A stretch of 64,000 nt of DNA from Selenomonadaceae bacterium (GCA_024698045.1 JAILRS010000010.1:62001-126000), one strand, 5' to 3'. Numbered from the stretch's first letter, positions 8,465 through 17,621 are shown. Numbers and translations are program-made. The notes: a model not told the origin generated them from the letters alone.

Positions 8465-9277
8465 ATGAGAAAAATTTTTACAGCGTTGATTGCGTTGATG
8501 ATTTTATTTTTACCGCTGAATACTCTTGCGAAATCTCGGGACGTAATTATAGACGGAGATCACGGGAAATTATCCGCTGTACTGCAGACGCCCGACGATA
8601 AAGTTAAATATCCGCTGGTAATTTTGATGCACGGCTTCAATGCCGACAAAGAACATCTTTTAATTACGAGTTTGGCAGACGAATTGGAATCGCGCGGCAT
8701 TGCCTCGATACGATTTGATTTTAACGGGCACGGCAAAAGTGACGGTACCTTCCAAGAAATGACGATACCCAACGAAATTAACGACGCAAGAAAAGTTTAC
8801 AAATACGTCAGGAATCTGCGCAGTGTGACGACGATATCGGCGGTCGGTCATTCGCAGGGCGGAGTAATTGCCGGAATGTTGGCGGGAGAATTGGGCGCGA
8901 ATAAAATCAAGCGAATAGTTTTGATGGCACCCGCCGAAATTTTGCGTGATGATGCTTTGCGCGGAAATTTGTTCAGAATCAAATTCGACGTTAAAAATCC
9001 GCCCGAAACTTTGGATATTCGCGGCAAGTGTCTTATCGGGCGCGATTACATCGTAACTTTGCAGACGTTGCCGATTTTCGAGACTTCGGAGAAATTCAAA
9101 GGGGAAGCACTTATGATTCAAGGCGATAACGATACTATGGTTCCTTATACCTCAAGTCTTTTGTACGAACGAATTTTTAAACGCGGTAAAGTCAAAATTA
9201 TCAAGGATGCAGATCATTCATTTCACGGTAAAGAAAGTCAAGTAACGAAGACAGCCGCCGATTTTCTGAGCCGTTAA
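8465..9277 (+). CDS. Secreted alpha/beta hydrolase (esterase-like)
   Basis: 270 residues. A signal peptide (MRKIFTALIALMILFLPLNTLA) precedes an alpha/beta-hydrolase domain. Visible features are the oxyanion loop LMHGFNADKEH, the nucleophile elbow GHSQGG with its serine near residue 129, an acid residue in QGDNDTMVPY and the catalytic histidine in ADHSFHG. This layout resembles cinnamoyl-ester or feruloyl esterases and dienelactone-hydrolase-like proteins of gut and rumen bacteria. The substrate cannot be read from sequence. GGGAGA precedes the ATG. It stands alone, divergent from the YgbA-like gene. Confidence 0.8.
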   Translation: MRKIFTALIALMILFLPLNTLAKSRDVIIDGDHGKLSAVLQTPDDKVKYPLVILMHGFNADKEHLLITSLADELESRGIASIRFDFNGHGKSDGTFQEMTIPNEINDARKVYKYVRNLRSVTTISAVGHSQGGVIAGMLAGELGANKIKRIVLMAPAEILRDDALRGNLFRIKFDVKNPPETLDIRGKCLIGRDYIVTLQTLPIFETSEKFKGEALMIQGDNDTMVPYTSSLLYERIFKRGKVKIIKDADHSFHGKESQVTKTAADFLSR

Positions 9278-9355
9278 AATTTTCGGCAGGAAAAATTTTC
9301 CGCAAGGCGAAATTTAACAGAGTTTAATATGCAAGTAACGAAAGGAGTAAATTAA

Positions 9356-10618
9356 ATGATTGGTGTAAGAAATGTAGTTGCAATCGTTTGCGGCGGAGGT
9401 CCTGCGCCCGGTATCAATGCCGTTATCAACGCTGTTACCAATACTGCGAATCGTCACGGTTGGGATGTCCTCGGCATGTACGACGGATTTTCTCATCTCG
9501 GACGCGGCGAAAAAAGTTATATTCGTCTCGACAGTGCAGCGGTCAACCGTATTCATTTGACGGGCGGATGTATCTTGAGAATGTCGCGCTTTAATCCCAC
9601 GAAAAAAGAATCCGATTTGCGTACGGTCGTCGATACGCTTACCGAATTGGGTGTCGGCTATCTTGTGACAATCGGCGGCGATGATACTGCTTTTAGCTCC
9701 TCGGCTGTCTCCGAATATGCTCGCAAACTCGGCAGAACAATCAATGTCGTTCACGTTCCCAAAACAATCGACAACGATTTGCCGTTGCCCGAAGGTATTC
9801 CCACATTCGGATTTGAAACCGCTCGCGCATTCGGTACAACCGAAATTCAAAACTTGATGGAAGACGCGCATACTTCTAACAATCGTTGGTACTTCACAAT
9901 CGCAATGGGCAGAACCGCCGGACATCTTGCACTCGGTATGGGGCGCTCGGCAGGTGCCGCCGTCACGATTATCCCCGAAGAATTCCCGCAAGAAAAAATT
10001 CGTTTGCAACAGGTTGTCGACATCATCACGGGCTCAATCGTTAAACGCTACCTTATCGGCAAAAATTACGGCGTCGCGGTTGTTGCAGAAGGTGTCATAG
10101 AAAAAATTGCCGATGAAGATTTCCAAGAACTCGGCAACGTTCAACTTGATGAACACGGTCACATTCGTTACGCGGAACTCGACTTCGGTGAAATCCTCAA
10201 ACAAAAAGTCCTCGCCGAATTGAATCGTATCGGCTTGAAAATGTCTATCGTCGACAAAGAAATCGGCTACGAACTTCGTTGCACCGCGCCCATCGCTTAC
10301 GATATCGACTACGCTCGCAATCTCGGCTACGAGGCTATGCAATTCCTTATGCGCGGCGAAAGCGGTGCGCTTATCACCATTCAGGATAACAAGGCCGTTC
10401 CCCTGCGCTTTGAAGATATCCGCGATCCCGAGACCGGCAAAACTTACGTCCGCAAAGTCAATATCAATTCCGTTCATTACAGAATCGCGCGCGGCTTCAT
10501 GACTCGTTTGGAACGCGGCGATTTGGATGATGCAGGTATAGCGAACGCCTTCCGCATGGAGCCCGAAGAATTTAAGAATCGTTATATGTATCTCTTTGAC
10601 GAAGAACCTTCACTCTGA
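9356..10618 (+). CDS. pfp: 6-phosphofructokinase, probably pyrophosphate-dependent
   Basis: Phosphorylates fructose 6-phosphate to fructose 1,6-bisphosphate in glycolysis. It has 420 residues, longer than ATP-PfkA (about 320). The phosphoryl-donor loop reads GGDDT where ATP enzymes have GGDGS, and the substrate loop reads PKTIDND where ATP enzymes have PGTIDND. The Asp and Lys at these two positions are the accepted markers of pyrophosphate use. MGRTAGHLALG is the conserved substrate-binding segment. AAAGGAG precedes the ATG. It appears monocistronic, with a terminator downstream. Confidence 0.88.
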   Translation: MIGVRNVVAIVCGGGPAPGINAVINAVTNTANRHGWDVLGMYDGFSHLGRGEKSYIRLDSAAVNRIHLTGGCILRMSRFNPTKKESDLRTVVDTLTELGVGYLVTIGGDDTAFSSSAVSEYARKLGRTINVVHVPKTIDNDLPLPEGIPTFGFETARAFGTTEIQNLMEDAHTSNNRWYFTIAMGRTAGHLALGMGRSAGAAVTIIPEEFPQEKIRLQQVVDIITGSIVKRYLIGKNYGVAVVAEGVIEKIADEDFQELGNVQLDEHGHIRYAELDFGEILKQKVLAELNRIGLKMSIVDKEIGYELRCTAPIAYDIDYARNLGYEAMQFLMRGESGALITIQDNKAVPLRFEDIRDPETGKTYVRKVNINSVHYRIARGFMTRLERGDLDDAGIANAFRMEPEEFKNRYMYLFDEEPSL

Positions 10619-10651
10619 TAATCTCAGATTAGAATAATCGAGCAAAAAATT

Positions 10652-10687
10652 TCCCCCAAAGTTTTCAATCAACGATGGGGGATTTTT
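10652..10687. terminator. Terminator between pfp and metY (convergent)
   Basis: A stem TCCCCCA / TGGGGGA with a loop of about 17 bases, flanked by A-rich and T-rich tracts on the two sides, so it could serve both converging genes. Confidence 0.55.
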
Positions 10688-10705
10688 GATTTACAAAATT
10701 ATATT

Positions 10706-11995
10706 TCAGACTGCCGCGAATCCTTTTTCCAAATCGGCAATGATATCATCAATGTGCTCAATACCGATAGACAGGCGAATAGTTGCGGGCGTGATTCCCG
10801 AGGCAAGTAATTCGCTTTCCGTCATCTGCGAATGAGTAGTAGAGGCAGGATGAATGACAAGTGACTTGACGTCGGCAACATTGGCGAGTAACGAAAATAC
10901 TTTGAGATTGTCGACGAATTTTATCGCGGCTTCCGCTCCGCCCTTAATCTCGAACGTGAAAATCGAAATGCCTCCATTGGGGAAATATTTTTCGTAAAGA
11001 GCATGATCGGGATGATTTGCAAGCGCAGGATGATTGACTTTGGCGACCTTGGGATTTTTGGCAAGGTAGTCAACAACTTTCAACGCATTTTCTACATGGC
11101 GTTCGACGCGTAAAGATAAAGTCTCGACGCCCTGAAGAATCATGAACGCGCTGAGCGGAGAAATAGCGGCACCGGTATCGCGTAAGAGTAACGCTCTGAT
11201 ATAAGTCACAAAAGCAGTTGAGCCGAGTGCCTTGTAGAAAGCGACGCCGTGATAACTCGGATTGGGTTCGACTAATTGTGGGAATTTACCCGAAGCCGCC
11301 CAATCAAATTTTCCAGATTCAACGATAATGCCGGCAAGAGTTGTACCGTGACCGCCGAGGAATTTTGTCGCGCTGTGTACTACGATATCCGCACCTAATT
11401 CAAACGGACGAATTTGATAGGGTGTGGCGAAAGTATTATCGATGACGAGCGGAATTTTATGACGGTGAGCAATTTCGGCGACAGCCTCAATGTCAATCAA
11501 ATTAGCATTGGGATTGCCGACCGATTCGATAAAAATCATGCGCGTATTTTCTTTGACTGCGTCCTCGAAAACTTGAACTCCCTTAGTCGGATCTACGAAA
11601 GTTGTATCGACTCCCCAAGTGCGCATTGTATGTTCAAAGAGATTGAAAGATCCGCCGTAAATTGTGGTAGCCGCGACAATGTGTTGATTTTGCTGTACAA
11701 GAGCCTGCGCAACGTAAGTGACGGCAGCCGCACCGCTGGCAACCGCAAGAGCCGCAGAACCGCCCTCGAGAGCCGCGACACGTTTTTCAAGTATATCTTG
11801 CGTGGGATTGCTGAGACGCCCGTAAATATGTCCGGCTTCCTTCAAAGCAAATAAATCGGATGCATGTTGAGAATTGTTGAAGACGTAAGAAGTTGTCTGG
11901 TAAATCGGGACGGCGCGCGCACCCGTTGCCGAATCCGCTTCCTCCTGCCCGACGTGTAATTGCAGAGTTTCAAACTTATATTTTGTTTCACTCAT
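10706..11995 (-). CDS. metY: O-acetylhomoserine sulfhydrylase
   Basis: A PLP enzyme that makes homocysteine (or methionine) from O-acetylhomoserine and sulfide or methanethiol. It has 429 residues, the typical MetY length and longer than cystathionine gamma-synthase. The N-terminus FETLQLHVGQ, YGRLSNPTQ, ASGAAAVTY, the PLP-lysine motif HSATKFLGGHG and the C-terminal HPASTTHSQM all match the Cys/Met metabolism PLP family, MetY branch. It is monocistronic behind a consensus promoter. No S-box or T-box leader is visible in the 100-base upstream gap. Confidence 0.93.
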   Translation of the reverse strand: MSETKYKFETLQLHVGQEEADSATGARAVPIYQTTSYVFNNSQHASDLFALKEAGHIYGRLSNPTQDILEKRVAALEGGSAALAVASGAAAVTYVAQALVQQNQHIVAATTIYGGSFNLFEHTMRTWGVDTTFVDPTKGVQVFEDAVKENTRMIFIESVGNPNANLIDIEAVAEIAHRHKIPLVIDNTFATPYQIRPFELGADIVVHSATKFLGGHGTTLAGIIVESGKFDWAASGKFPQLVEPNPSYHGVAFYKALGSTAFVTYIRALLLRDTGAAISPLSAFMILQGVETLSLRVERHVENALKVVDYLAKNPKVAKVNHPALANHPDHALYEKYFPNGGISIFTFEIKGGAEAAIKFVDNLKVFSLLANVADVKSLVIHPASTTHSQMTESELLASGITPATIRLSIGIEHIDDIIADLEKGFAAV

Positions 11996-12031
11996 GGTAA
12001 TCGCCTTCCTGTAACTTTAATAAAACGAAAC

Positions 12032-12060
12032 GATAATAACGCGGAAAATAATTACTGTCA
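12032..12060 (-). promoter_or_regulatory. Promoter of metY
   Basis: On the minus strand TTGACA (12055-12060), a 17-base spacer and TATTAT (12032-12037), about 37 bases before the ATG. Confidence 0.7.
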
Positions 12061-12135
12061 ATAAAATTGCAAAGCCGATTGAAAGGGGGAAAATTACAGG
12101 CGTGTACAGAATAATTTATCGGAAGGTGAAGGCTT

Positions 12136-13530
12136 ATGGCAAAGAAAAAAATTCGCTACGTATGTCAAGAATGCGGAGCGGAATCGGTAAAATGGATGGG
12201 CAAATGTCCGATGTGCGGCAAATGGAATACGTTGGTGGAGGAGGAGACCGCGCCCGAAATTACAGCAAGTCCACACGCGTTGACTACATCATTTGAGACG
12301 CCACGCAGAATAGCGGAAGTAGATATGGAAGAATTGCCGCGATTTGCAACGGGTTCGGGAGAATTGGATAGAGTTTTAGGCGGCGGATTAATCCCGGGCT
12401 CGATAATTTTAATCGCAGGAGATCCCGGCGTAGGCAAATCAAGTTTAACATTGGCGGTCTGCGCAAACGTAGCAAGAGGCGGCAGAAAAGTTTTATACAT
12501 CACGGGCGAAGAAAGTGCGCGACAAATTCGTATGAGAGCCGAACGATTAAATGCATTGGCGGACGAACTTTATATCTGCGCAGAAAATAATTTCGAGCGA
12601 ATAACACATCACGTGGAGAAAGTTCAGCCGCAATTGTTGATAGTGGATTCGATTCAAACGATTTACAAAACGGAAATAGAAAGTGCACCGGGGAGCGTGT
12701 CGCAAGTTCGCGAATGTTCGGCAGGATTGATGAGGCTGTCGAAAAGTTTGTGCGTGACGACTTTTGTAATCGGGCACGTGACCAAAGACGGAAGTTTGGC
12801 AGGCCCCAGAATTCTGGAACATATAGTTGATACGGTTTTATTTTTCGAGGGCGAACGCAATGCAGATTTTCGAGTATTGCGCGCGATAAAGAACAGATTC
12901 GGAGCGACAAGCGAAATCGGATTATTCGAGATGCGTGACACAGGGCTTGAGGATGTGCCCGACGCGTCGAAATTATTTTTGCCCGAACGTGCGGAAGATA
13001 TCGGCAGTGTGGTTGTCCCAACCGTTGAGGGAACGCGTCCGTTATTGGTCGAAGTGCAAGCCTTGGTAGCTCCGACGCCCTTTATGCCGCCGCGCAGGAC
13101 TTCCGACGCCGTAGATATCAAGCGCATTCAATTACTGCTTGCCGTATTGGAAAAACGATTGCATTTGAGTATCGGCGCGTGTGATGTTTACGTAAAAACA
13201 GCCGGAGGAATCAAGATAGACGAACCTGCGACAGATTTGCCGATTGCCGTTGCATTGGCGTCTAGTTTTGCCAACAGGAAAATTTTACCGCAATCTGTAA
13301 TCTTCGGCGAAGTAGGATTGGGCGGCGAAGTTCGCGCGGTCAGTAAAGCTAGACAACGTGTCGATGAATCAATCCGCATGGGTTTCACGAATATTATCAT
13401 GCCGAAGAAAAATTTTGCGGAGATATCGAAAATGAAAATTGAATCGGCAGTAAAATTAATTCCCGTGGAAAATCTTCGTGACGCGCTGAAAGTTTCCATG
13501 CCGCGCAAATCGGCGGACAGCTCCGATTAA
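12136..13530 (+). CDS. radA: DNA repair protein RadA
   Basis: RadA is a RecA-like ATPase that promotes branch migration in recombinational repair. It has 464 residues in the standard order: an N-terminal C4 zinc finger (CQECGAESVKWMGKCPMCG), a RecA-like ATPase with Walker A GDPGVGKSS, the RadA-specific KNRFG motif, and a C-terminal Lon-protease-like domain (EVGLGGEVRAV). AAGGTGA precedes the ATG. It is divergent from metY and ends in a clear terminator. Confidence 0.96.
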   Translation: MAKKKIRYVCQECGAESVKWMGKCPMCGKWNTLVEEETAPEITASPHALTTSFETPRRIAEVDMEELPRFATGSGELDRVLGGGLIPGSIILIAGDPGVGKSSLTLAVCANVARGGRKVLYITGEESARQIRMRAERLNALADELYICAENNFERITHHVEKVQPQLLIVDSIQTIYKTEIESAPGSVSQVRECSAGLMRLSKSLCVTTFVIGHVTKDGSLAGPRILEHIVDTVLFFEGERNADFRVLRAIKNRFGATSEIGLFEMRDTGLEDVPDASKLFLPERAEDIGSVVVPTVEGTRPLLVEVQALVAPTPFMPPRRTSDAVDIKRIQLLLAVLEKRLHLSIGACDVYVKTAGGIKIDEPATDLPIAVALASSFANRKILPQSVIFGEVGLGGEVRAVSKARQRVDESIRMGFTNIIMPKKNFAEISKMKIESAVKLIPVENLRDALKVSMPRKSADSSD

Positions 13531-13536
13531 AAAATA

Positions 13537-13573
13537 AATCCCCGACGCCTTAAAGGTTGACGGGGATTTTTAT
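13537..13573 (+). terminator. Terminator after radA
   Basis: A stem AATCCCCG / CGGGGATT followed by TTT, with an A-rich 5' flank. It could also terminate the converging glycosyltransferase gene. Confidence 0.75.
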
Positions 13574-13589
13574 TTCGCGATTGAAATGT

Positions 13590-14675
13590 TCAATTAAATT
13601 TCTCGTGAGACTTGATGTGGTTGACGATTTCTCTTGCCGCCGAAGGTTTTGACAATTTCTCTGCGCAGTGTTTCATTTTCTCGAGCCGCGCGGAATCATT
13701 CAGCAATTCGGTTACTACGGTCGAAATTTTTTCCTCGCCGACCGAAACTGCCGCGCCGTGTGAAATTGCAAAAGTCGCGTTCAATGCCTCCGGCCCCGGT
13801 ATCGGCGCGTGTAAAATCAACGGCAATCCCGTTGCAAATGCCTCAGTCATCGTCAAGCCGCCCGGTTTCGTTATCAGTAAATCCGCCGTCGACATCAAGC
13901 CGCATATATCCGAAGTGTAGCCCAAGATTTCCACTTCATGATAAATTTTTTCGCGCAATCTTTTCAGCCGCGATATCAATGTTTCGTTCTGCCCTGCCAC
14001 TATGATTATTTTTAACGGTCGGGCAATTTTATTTAACTCGATTAAAGTGTCTTCGATTGAGCCGAGACCCAAACCGCCGCCCATGATTAAAATTGTCGTG
14101 CTTAACTTTTCCGATTGTCTTTTCACCGCGCAAAATTCTTCGCCAATCGGTATACCCGTCGCGAAAATTTTTTGTCCCGTGCGACATTGTTCCGATAATT
14201 CCCTTCGCATTTCGTCCGTCGCCACAAAATACGCGTCCACTTCATCGTATAGCCAAATCTCATGTAGCGAATAATCAGTCATCACCGTTGCCAATAAAAA
14301 TTTCCTCGAAGATTTGGCGTGAAGAAATTTCCAAAGAGACGCCGCCGCCTCGGGGAACGGATGTGTGCAAATTACTACGTCGGGACGAATTTTTTTCAGC
14401 AGTCGAGCAAGCGGCAAATACATCAGTATGGAGACGATAAACCGCGTTGTTACTCCGGCTTTCTGCCCGTCCGCAAATTTGTACATTCTGTCGTACAAAT
14501 CCGGAATGAGTTTCAGTGCCGTTAAGTAAAATTTTTTCGTCAGCCAATTCAAAGCAGATATTTCGCGCGACATGAAGTCAACGATTTGAGCATCGTCGCC
14601 TAAAATTTTTTGAAGTGCTTGCGCCGCCTTGGTATGTCCCGAACCGATTGACGCCGATAAAATTAAGACTTTCAT
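13590..14675 (-). CDS. UgtP/MGDG-synthase-like glycosyltransferase
   Basis: 361 residues. The N-terminus MKVLILSASIGSGHTKAAQAL is the diacylglycerol-glycosyltransferase (MGDG synthase) domain signature with the GSGH loop. The C-terminal GT28 half carries the donor-binding motif ITKPGGLTMTEAFATGLP. Relatives transfer glucose or galactose to diacylglycerol at the cytoplasmic membrane, or act in MurG-like reactions. The exact sugar and acceptor cannot be read here. The ATG follows GGCGG. The gene ends beside the radA terminator and its upstream gap holds repeat copy A. Confidence 0.8.
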   Translation of the reverse strand: MKVLILSASIGSGHTKAAQALQKILGDDAQIVDFMSREISALNWLTKKFYLTALKLIPDLYDRMYKFADGQKAGVTTRFIVSILMYLPLARLLKKIRPDVVICTHPFPEAAASLWKFLHAKSSRKFLLATVMTDYSLHEIWLYDEVDAYFVATDEMRRELSEQCRTGQKIFATGIPIGEEFCAVKRQSEKLSTTILIMGGGLGLGSIEDTLIELNKIARPLKIIIVAGQNETLISRLKRLREKIYHEVEILGYTSDICGLMSTADLLITKPGGLTMTEAFATGLPLILHAPIPGPEALNATFAISHGAAVSVGEEKISTVVTELLNDSARLEKMKHCAEKLSKPSAAREIVNHIKSHEKFN

Positions 14676-14736
14676 AGATACCGCCGTTAATTGTGGCAGC
14701 GTACACTCCTTTTCTGTTTTTAATCAAGTAAGCAAT

Positions 14737-15055
14737 CGCGGTTGAAGTAACCTTGACTTGGGGTGTTGATTAAGGTTGAGGCCGCCCATGGATGGGCGGC
14801 CGCCGCACGCCAAAACATGGATGTTTTGTATGCGGCACACTCGATACGTGTTACCTACTCACTTCGCCTACCAAATACTACCGCCCCCGCGAGGCGTCTT
14901 TTCTTTTGTTACTTTTCTTTGGACGAGCAAAGAAAAGGCAACGTGACGTTGCATCCTGAAATCGCGCCCAATTGTTTCGACAGCCTCAGTCAACGACCGC
15001 GCTTGTAGCGATACTTAAGTTGACTCTGAACACTTTCATTAACCGAACGAAAGTG
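14737..15055 (+). repeat. Intergenic repeat family, copy A (long form)
   Basis: The element fills most of the 385-base gap between the glycosyltransferase and the SDR gene. In order it contains a left arm CGCGGTTGAAGTAACCTTGAC (14737-14757); a perfect hairpin GCCGCCCA-TGGA-TGGGCGGC; a second hairpin AAAACAT-GG-ATGTTTT; a third strong hairpin CTTTTCTTTG / CAAAGAAAAG; the core GGCAACGTGACGTTGCATCC (14937-14956); and a right part with CGACCGCGCTTGTA, TTGACTCTGAACACTTT and GAACGAAAGTG. Core and right part recur at 30.6, 45.3 and 60.1 kb. A 81-codon open frame across it is not a gene: it reads through the hairpins and has no ribosome site. Confidence 0.75.
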
Positions 15056-15060
15056 ACTGC

Positions 15061-15786
15061 CTACGCTGTTAAGCCGCCGTCTATACTCAAGACCGTACCC
15101 GTTATAAAACTTGCCTTATCCGACGTCAAAAAGTAAATCGCTTCCGCTACTTCCTCGGGCTTGCCGATTCTTCCCAACGGATAATTTTTCCTTAAGTCAT
15201 CAACCGTAGAGCCCGATGATTTTATCTGCGCTATCGTCAACGGCGTCAATATATCGCCCGGCGCAACGCAATTCACTCTTATCGCCAAACTTGCCAACTC
15301 CAACGCCAACGATTTTGTAAACGCTATCACCGCGCCTTTACTTGCCGCATACGCCGCACAAAAATAATTTCCGCGCAGACCTGCATCGCTTGCTACATTT
15401 ATTATAGATCCGTGTGTTTTAGCCAACTCGTCGACTGCCGCACGTGAGGTAAAAAATGTTCCCTTTACGTTCGTGGAAAATATTTCGTCGAAGGTTTTTT
15501 CATTCACCAGAGTTATCGCGCCCTCGTCGTAAATTCCTGCGCTGTTTACCAATACATCAACGCCGCCGAAATTTTTTACCGTTTCCGAAATGATTTTGTC
15601 ACAGTCGCTTACTTTGCAGACATCTGCCGCGATAAAGGCAACATTTCCGCTCAATTCGGATTCGACTTGTTTAAATCGCTCTTCGCTCCTACCCACAACC
15701 GCGCAATTATAACCGTTCGCCAAAAATATTTTCGCCGTCGCCAAACCGATTCCCGAAGTGCCGCCCGTTATTATTGCCGTGCTCAA
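15061..15786 (-). CDS. Short-chain dehydrogenase/reductase (FabG-like)
   Basis: 241 residues of the classical SDR fold. Visible motifs are the NAD(P)-binding TGGTSGIG, the NSAGIY (NNAG-type) motif, the catalytic serine in INVASDAG, YAASKGA (the YxxxK catalytic pair) and the C-terminal FITGTVLSIDGGLTA. It may act as a 3-oxoacyl-ACP reductase, but many SDRs of this type have other substrates and no fab neighbours are present. The start is TTG at 15786 after AGGGGTGA; the frame opens at another TTG six codons earlier without a ribosome site. Confidence 0.82.
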   Translation of the reverse strand: MSTAIITGGTSGIGLATAKIFLANGYNCAVVGRSEERFKQVESELSGNVAFIAADVCKVSDCDKIISETVKNFGGVDVLVNSAGIYDEGAITLVNEKTFDEIFSTNVKGTFFTSRAAVDELAKTHGSIINVASDAGLRGNYFCAAYAASKGAVIAFTKSLALELASLAIRVNCVAPGDILTPLTIAQIKSSGSTVDDLRKNYPLGRIGKPEEVAEAIYFLTSDKASFITGTVLSIDGGLTA

Positions 15787-15801
15787 AAAATCACCCCTAA
15801 C

Positions 15802-15840
15802 CAAAAACAGAGCCGAGTAAAATTACTCGACTCCGTAAAA
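15802..15840 (-). terminator. Terminator after the HU gene
   Basis: On the minus strand CGGAGTCGAGT pairs with ACTCGGCTCTG (two wobbles) around an AATTTT loop, followed by a T run. Confidence 0.7.
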
Positions 15841-15846
15841 ATTTTC

Positions 15847-16122
15847 TTACTGATTGCAAGCTTCTTTCAGGCTCTTACCGGCTTTGAAAGACGGCAGTTT
15901 CGATGCCTCGATGCTGATTTCTTCACCTGTGCGAGGATTGCGACCCTTGCGAGCAGCACGTGTACGATTTTCAAATGTGCCGAAGCCCAATACTTGAACT
16001 TTGTCGCCTTTAATCAACGCTTCTTTGATTGCGTCGAATGTAGCCGCTACTGCTTTCTCGGCTACCTTACGTTCTACTTTTGCCTTTTCGGCAACGTTTA
16101 CTATTAATTCAGCTCTTGTCAT
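15847..16122 (-). CDS. hup: DNA-binding protein HU
   Basis: A 91-residue histone-like DNA-bending protein of the nucleoid. The full-length family pattern is present: N-terminal helices (MTRAELIVNVAEKAKV), the hinge GFGTFE and the DNA-binding arm RTRAARKGRNPRTGEEI. AGGAGG precedes the ATG. It is monocistronic, with its own promoter and terminator. Confidence 0.97.
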   Translation of the reverse strand: MTRAELIVNVAEKAKVERKVAEKAVAATFDAIKEALIKGDKVQVLGFGTFENRTRAARKGRNPRTGEEISIEASKLPSFKAGKSLKEACNQ

Positions 16123-16203
16123 AAATTTGTCCTCCTATGTAAAAAGTTATCTGCACGACAAGCAGACTACAAAATTTCGTTGCATGTTAACAGTGCAGCA
16201 CGA

Positions 16204-16232
16204 AGTATAGCAAGCACGTTACGATAAGTCAA
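16204..16232 (-). promoter_or_regulatory. Promoter of hup
   Basis: On the minus strand TTGACT (16227-16232), a 17-base spacer and TATACT (16204-16209). The leader to the ATG is about 80 bases. Confidence 0.65.
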
Positions 16233-16265
16233 TAAGTACGCCGTTAAATTTGCATTCCGACACGA

Positions 16266-16466
16266 TTACGCCATCAAATCAATGTTCTGACCAAGTGCGG
16301 GATCCAAACTCTCCATTGTCTCCAATACTTCTTCGACCGCGGCGGTTTCCGTTTCCATCGCCATTTTCAGCACTGACACTCCCAATTCCTGTTGTGTCTT
16401 CGCCAAATTCATATTGACCGACATTGCCGCTATGCTCATGTCCACCGAAGCTAAACTCACATCCAT
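16266..16466 (-). CDS. YjfB-like putative motility protein
   Basis: 66 residues, alternating hydrophobic, with MDVSLASVDMSIAAMSVNMN followed by LAKTQQELGVSVLKMAME. This resembles the small YjfB family found in flagellated Firmicutes, often called a putative motility protein; its function is unknown. The first in-frame codon is a TTG that touches the GGGG of the Shine-Dalgarno, so the ATG at 16466 (10 bases from AAGGGG) is chosen. Flagellar genes flgM and flgN at the left edge show that the organism is motile. Confidence 0.65.
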   Translation of the reverse strand: MDVSLASVDMSIAAMSVNMNLAKTQQELGVSVLKMAMETETAAVEEVLETMESLDPALGQNIDLMA

Positions 16467-16553
16467 TGACGTCAACCCCTTTCCTTAGTTGGGGCTATAT
16501 TATCACAGCATTTTACGCTATGCAATAGATTTTCGGCGTCATTACGCAATTTT

Positions 16554-16898
16554 TTACTTTGTGTTAATAATCAACGCCATGAATATCAAATCTTCATCGC
16601 CGATGTTTTCGATACCATGAATATCACCATCTGCGCAGAAAGTTGTAGTACCGGCTTTTACTTCGTAAGTCTTGTCATTATCGGTGTAAAGAGCCGTACC
16701 CTGCAGGAGATAATAAGTTTCGGTCGTGCCTTCGTGTTTATGGACGCCGAGCGATGCACCTACGGGGATTCTGACTTTGGCGAACATTCCGCATTTGCCT
16801 ATCATTTCATTTTGCGTGAGCAGATGAGTTATATAAATTTCGCCCTTACCGCCTGCTTTGTTCTTCGCCGTAACGGTTTTCTGTTCGATAATCGCCAT
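16554..16898 (-). CDS. Cupin-domain protein
   Basis: 114 residues forming one small cupin barrel. Motif 1 reads GASLGVHKHEGTTETYYLLQG with two His and a Glu in metal-ligand positions, and motif 2 reads GDIHGIENIG with the third His. Stand-alone cupins of this size have varied roles, such as isomerases, sugar or acid sensing and dioxygenase-like chemistry, so no specific role is claimed. The ATG at 16898 has GGAGG 8 bases upstream and overlaps the tail of the receiver gene, so the two are probably cotranscribed. Confidence 0.75.
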   Translation of the reverse strand: MAIIEQKTVTAKNKAGGKGEIYITHLLTQNEMIGKCGMFAKVRIPVGASLGVHKHEGTTETYYLLQGTALYTDNDKTYEVKAGTTTFCADGDIHGIENIGDEDLIFMALIINTK

Positions 16899-16902
16899 GT
16901 CG

Positions 16903-17322
16903 TCAATCCTCCTCAATCTCTTCGCTTTCCGCCTGACGTTTCATTTTTAACTTTTTCAACGTCTCGACACTACCTGCGATTTGTTCTTTGGTGTAAGGTT
17001 TGTGAATAAAATCTATCGCGCCCATTCTCAAGCACTCGACGCGCTTTTGCGGTGTATCCATCGAACTGAGCATGATAACGGGAACTTGCGGAGCAACTTC
17101 GCGGATAAATTCCAGTGCCTCGATTCCGCCGACAACCGGCATAACGATATCCAAAAAAATTCCGTCGGGTTCTTGCTCCAAAACCAATGTGATTGCCTCT
17201 TTGCCGTTCGCAGCCTCAACTACTTCGCAATCGAGTCTTTCGAGTTCTTCGCGCAATTTTTTACGTAGGAGTCGCGAGTCGTCGGTTATTAATACACGCA
17301 ATTTCTGTTGTTCATCATTCAA
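16903..17322 (-). CDS. CheY-like single-domain response regulator
   Basis: 139 residues with a complete receiver domain and no output domain. The acidic pair ITDDS, the phospho-accepting Asp in FLDIVMP (near residue 57), the switch Ser in IMLSSMD and the Lys in HKPYTKEQ are all present. A short acidic tail (ESEEIEED) follows. It could be a CheY paralogue or a stand-alone phosphorelay receiver; no kinase lies nearby. The start appears to be TTG at 17322 behind AAGGGGG. The cupin gene follows with a short overlap. Confidence 0.85.
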   Translation of the reverse strand: MNDEQQKLRVLITDDSRLLRKKLREELERLDCEVVEAANGKEAITLVLEQEPDGIFLDIVMPVVGGIEALEFIREVAPQVPVIMLSSMDTPQKRVECLRMGAIDFIHKPYTKEQIAGSVETLKKLKMKRQAESEEIEED

Positions 17323-17379
17323 TCGCTGTGCGCCCCCTTCGCCTAAAAATAAACGCCCGAAGGCGAGTTGTATTCATAA

Positions 17380-17468
<89 letters not shown>

Positions 17469-17621
17469 TTAAACGCCGAAATGATAACAAAAAGATTTCA
17501 TGCTGTCAAGTTGTACCGAAACCGTGTTAAATATTTTTCGTCGGCTCCCATAAAAATTTTTCAACCCGTCGGATAAAAATTCCGGTCGCATCGATTTAAC
17601 CTCGTCGCCGATTAAATTTAA

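Noticed and set aside
14763..15008. 81-codon plus-strand open frame across repeat copy A
   Set aside because: It reads through hairpins and the palindromic core and is not present in the other repeat copies, so it is not coding.
14737..15055. Insertion sequence or transposon remnant
   Set aside because: No transposase fragment and no clear terminal inverted repeats or target duplications are visible; it is treated as a non-coding repeat family instead.
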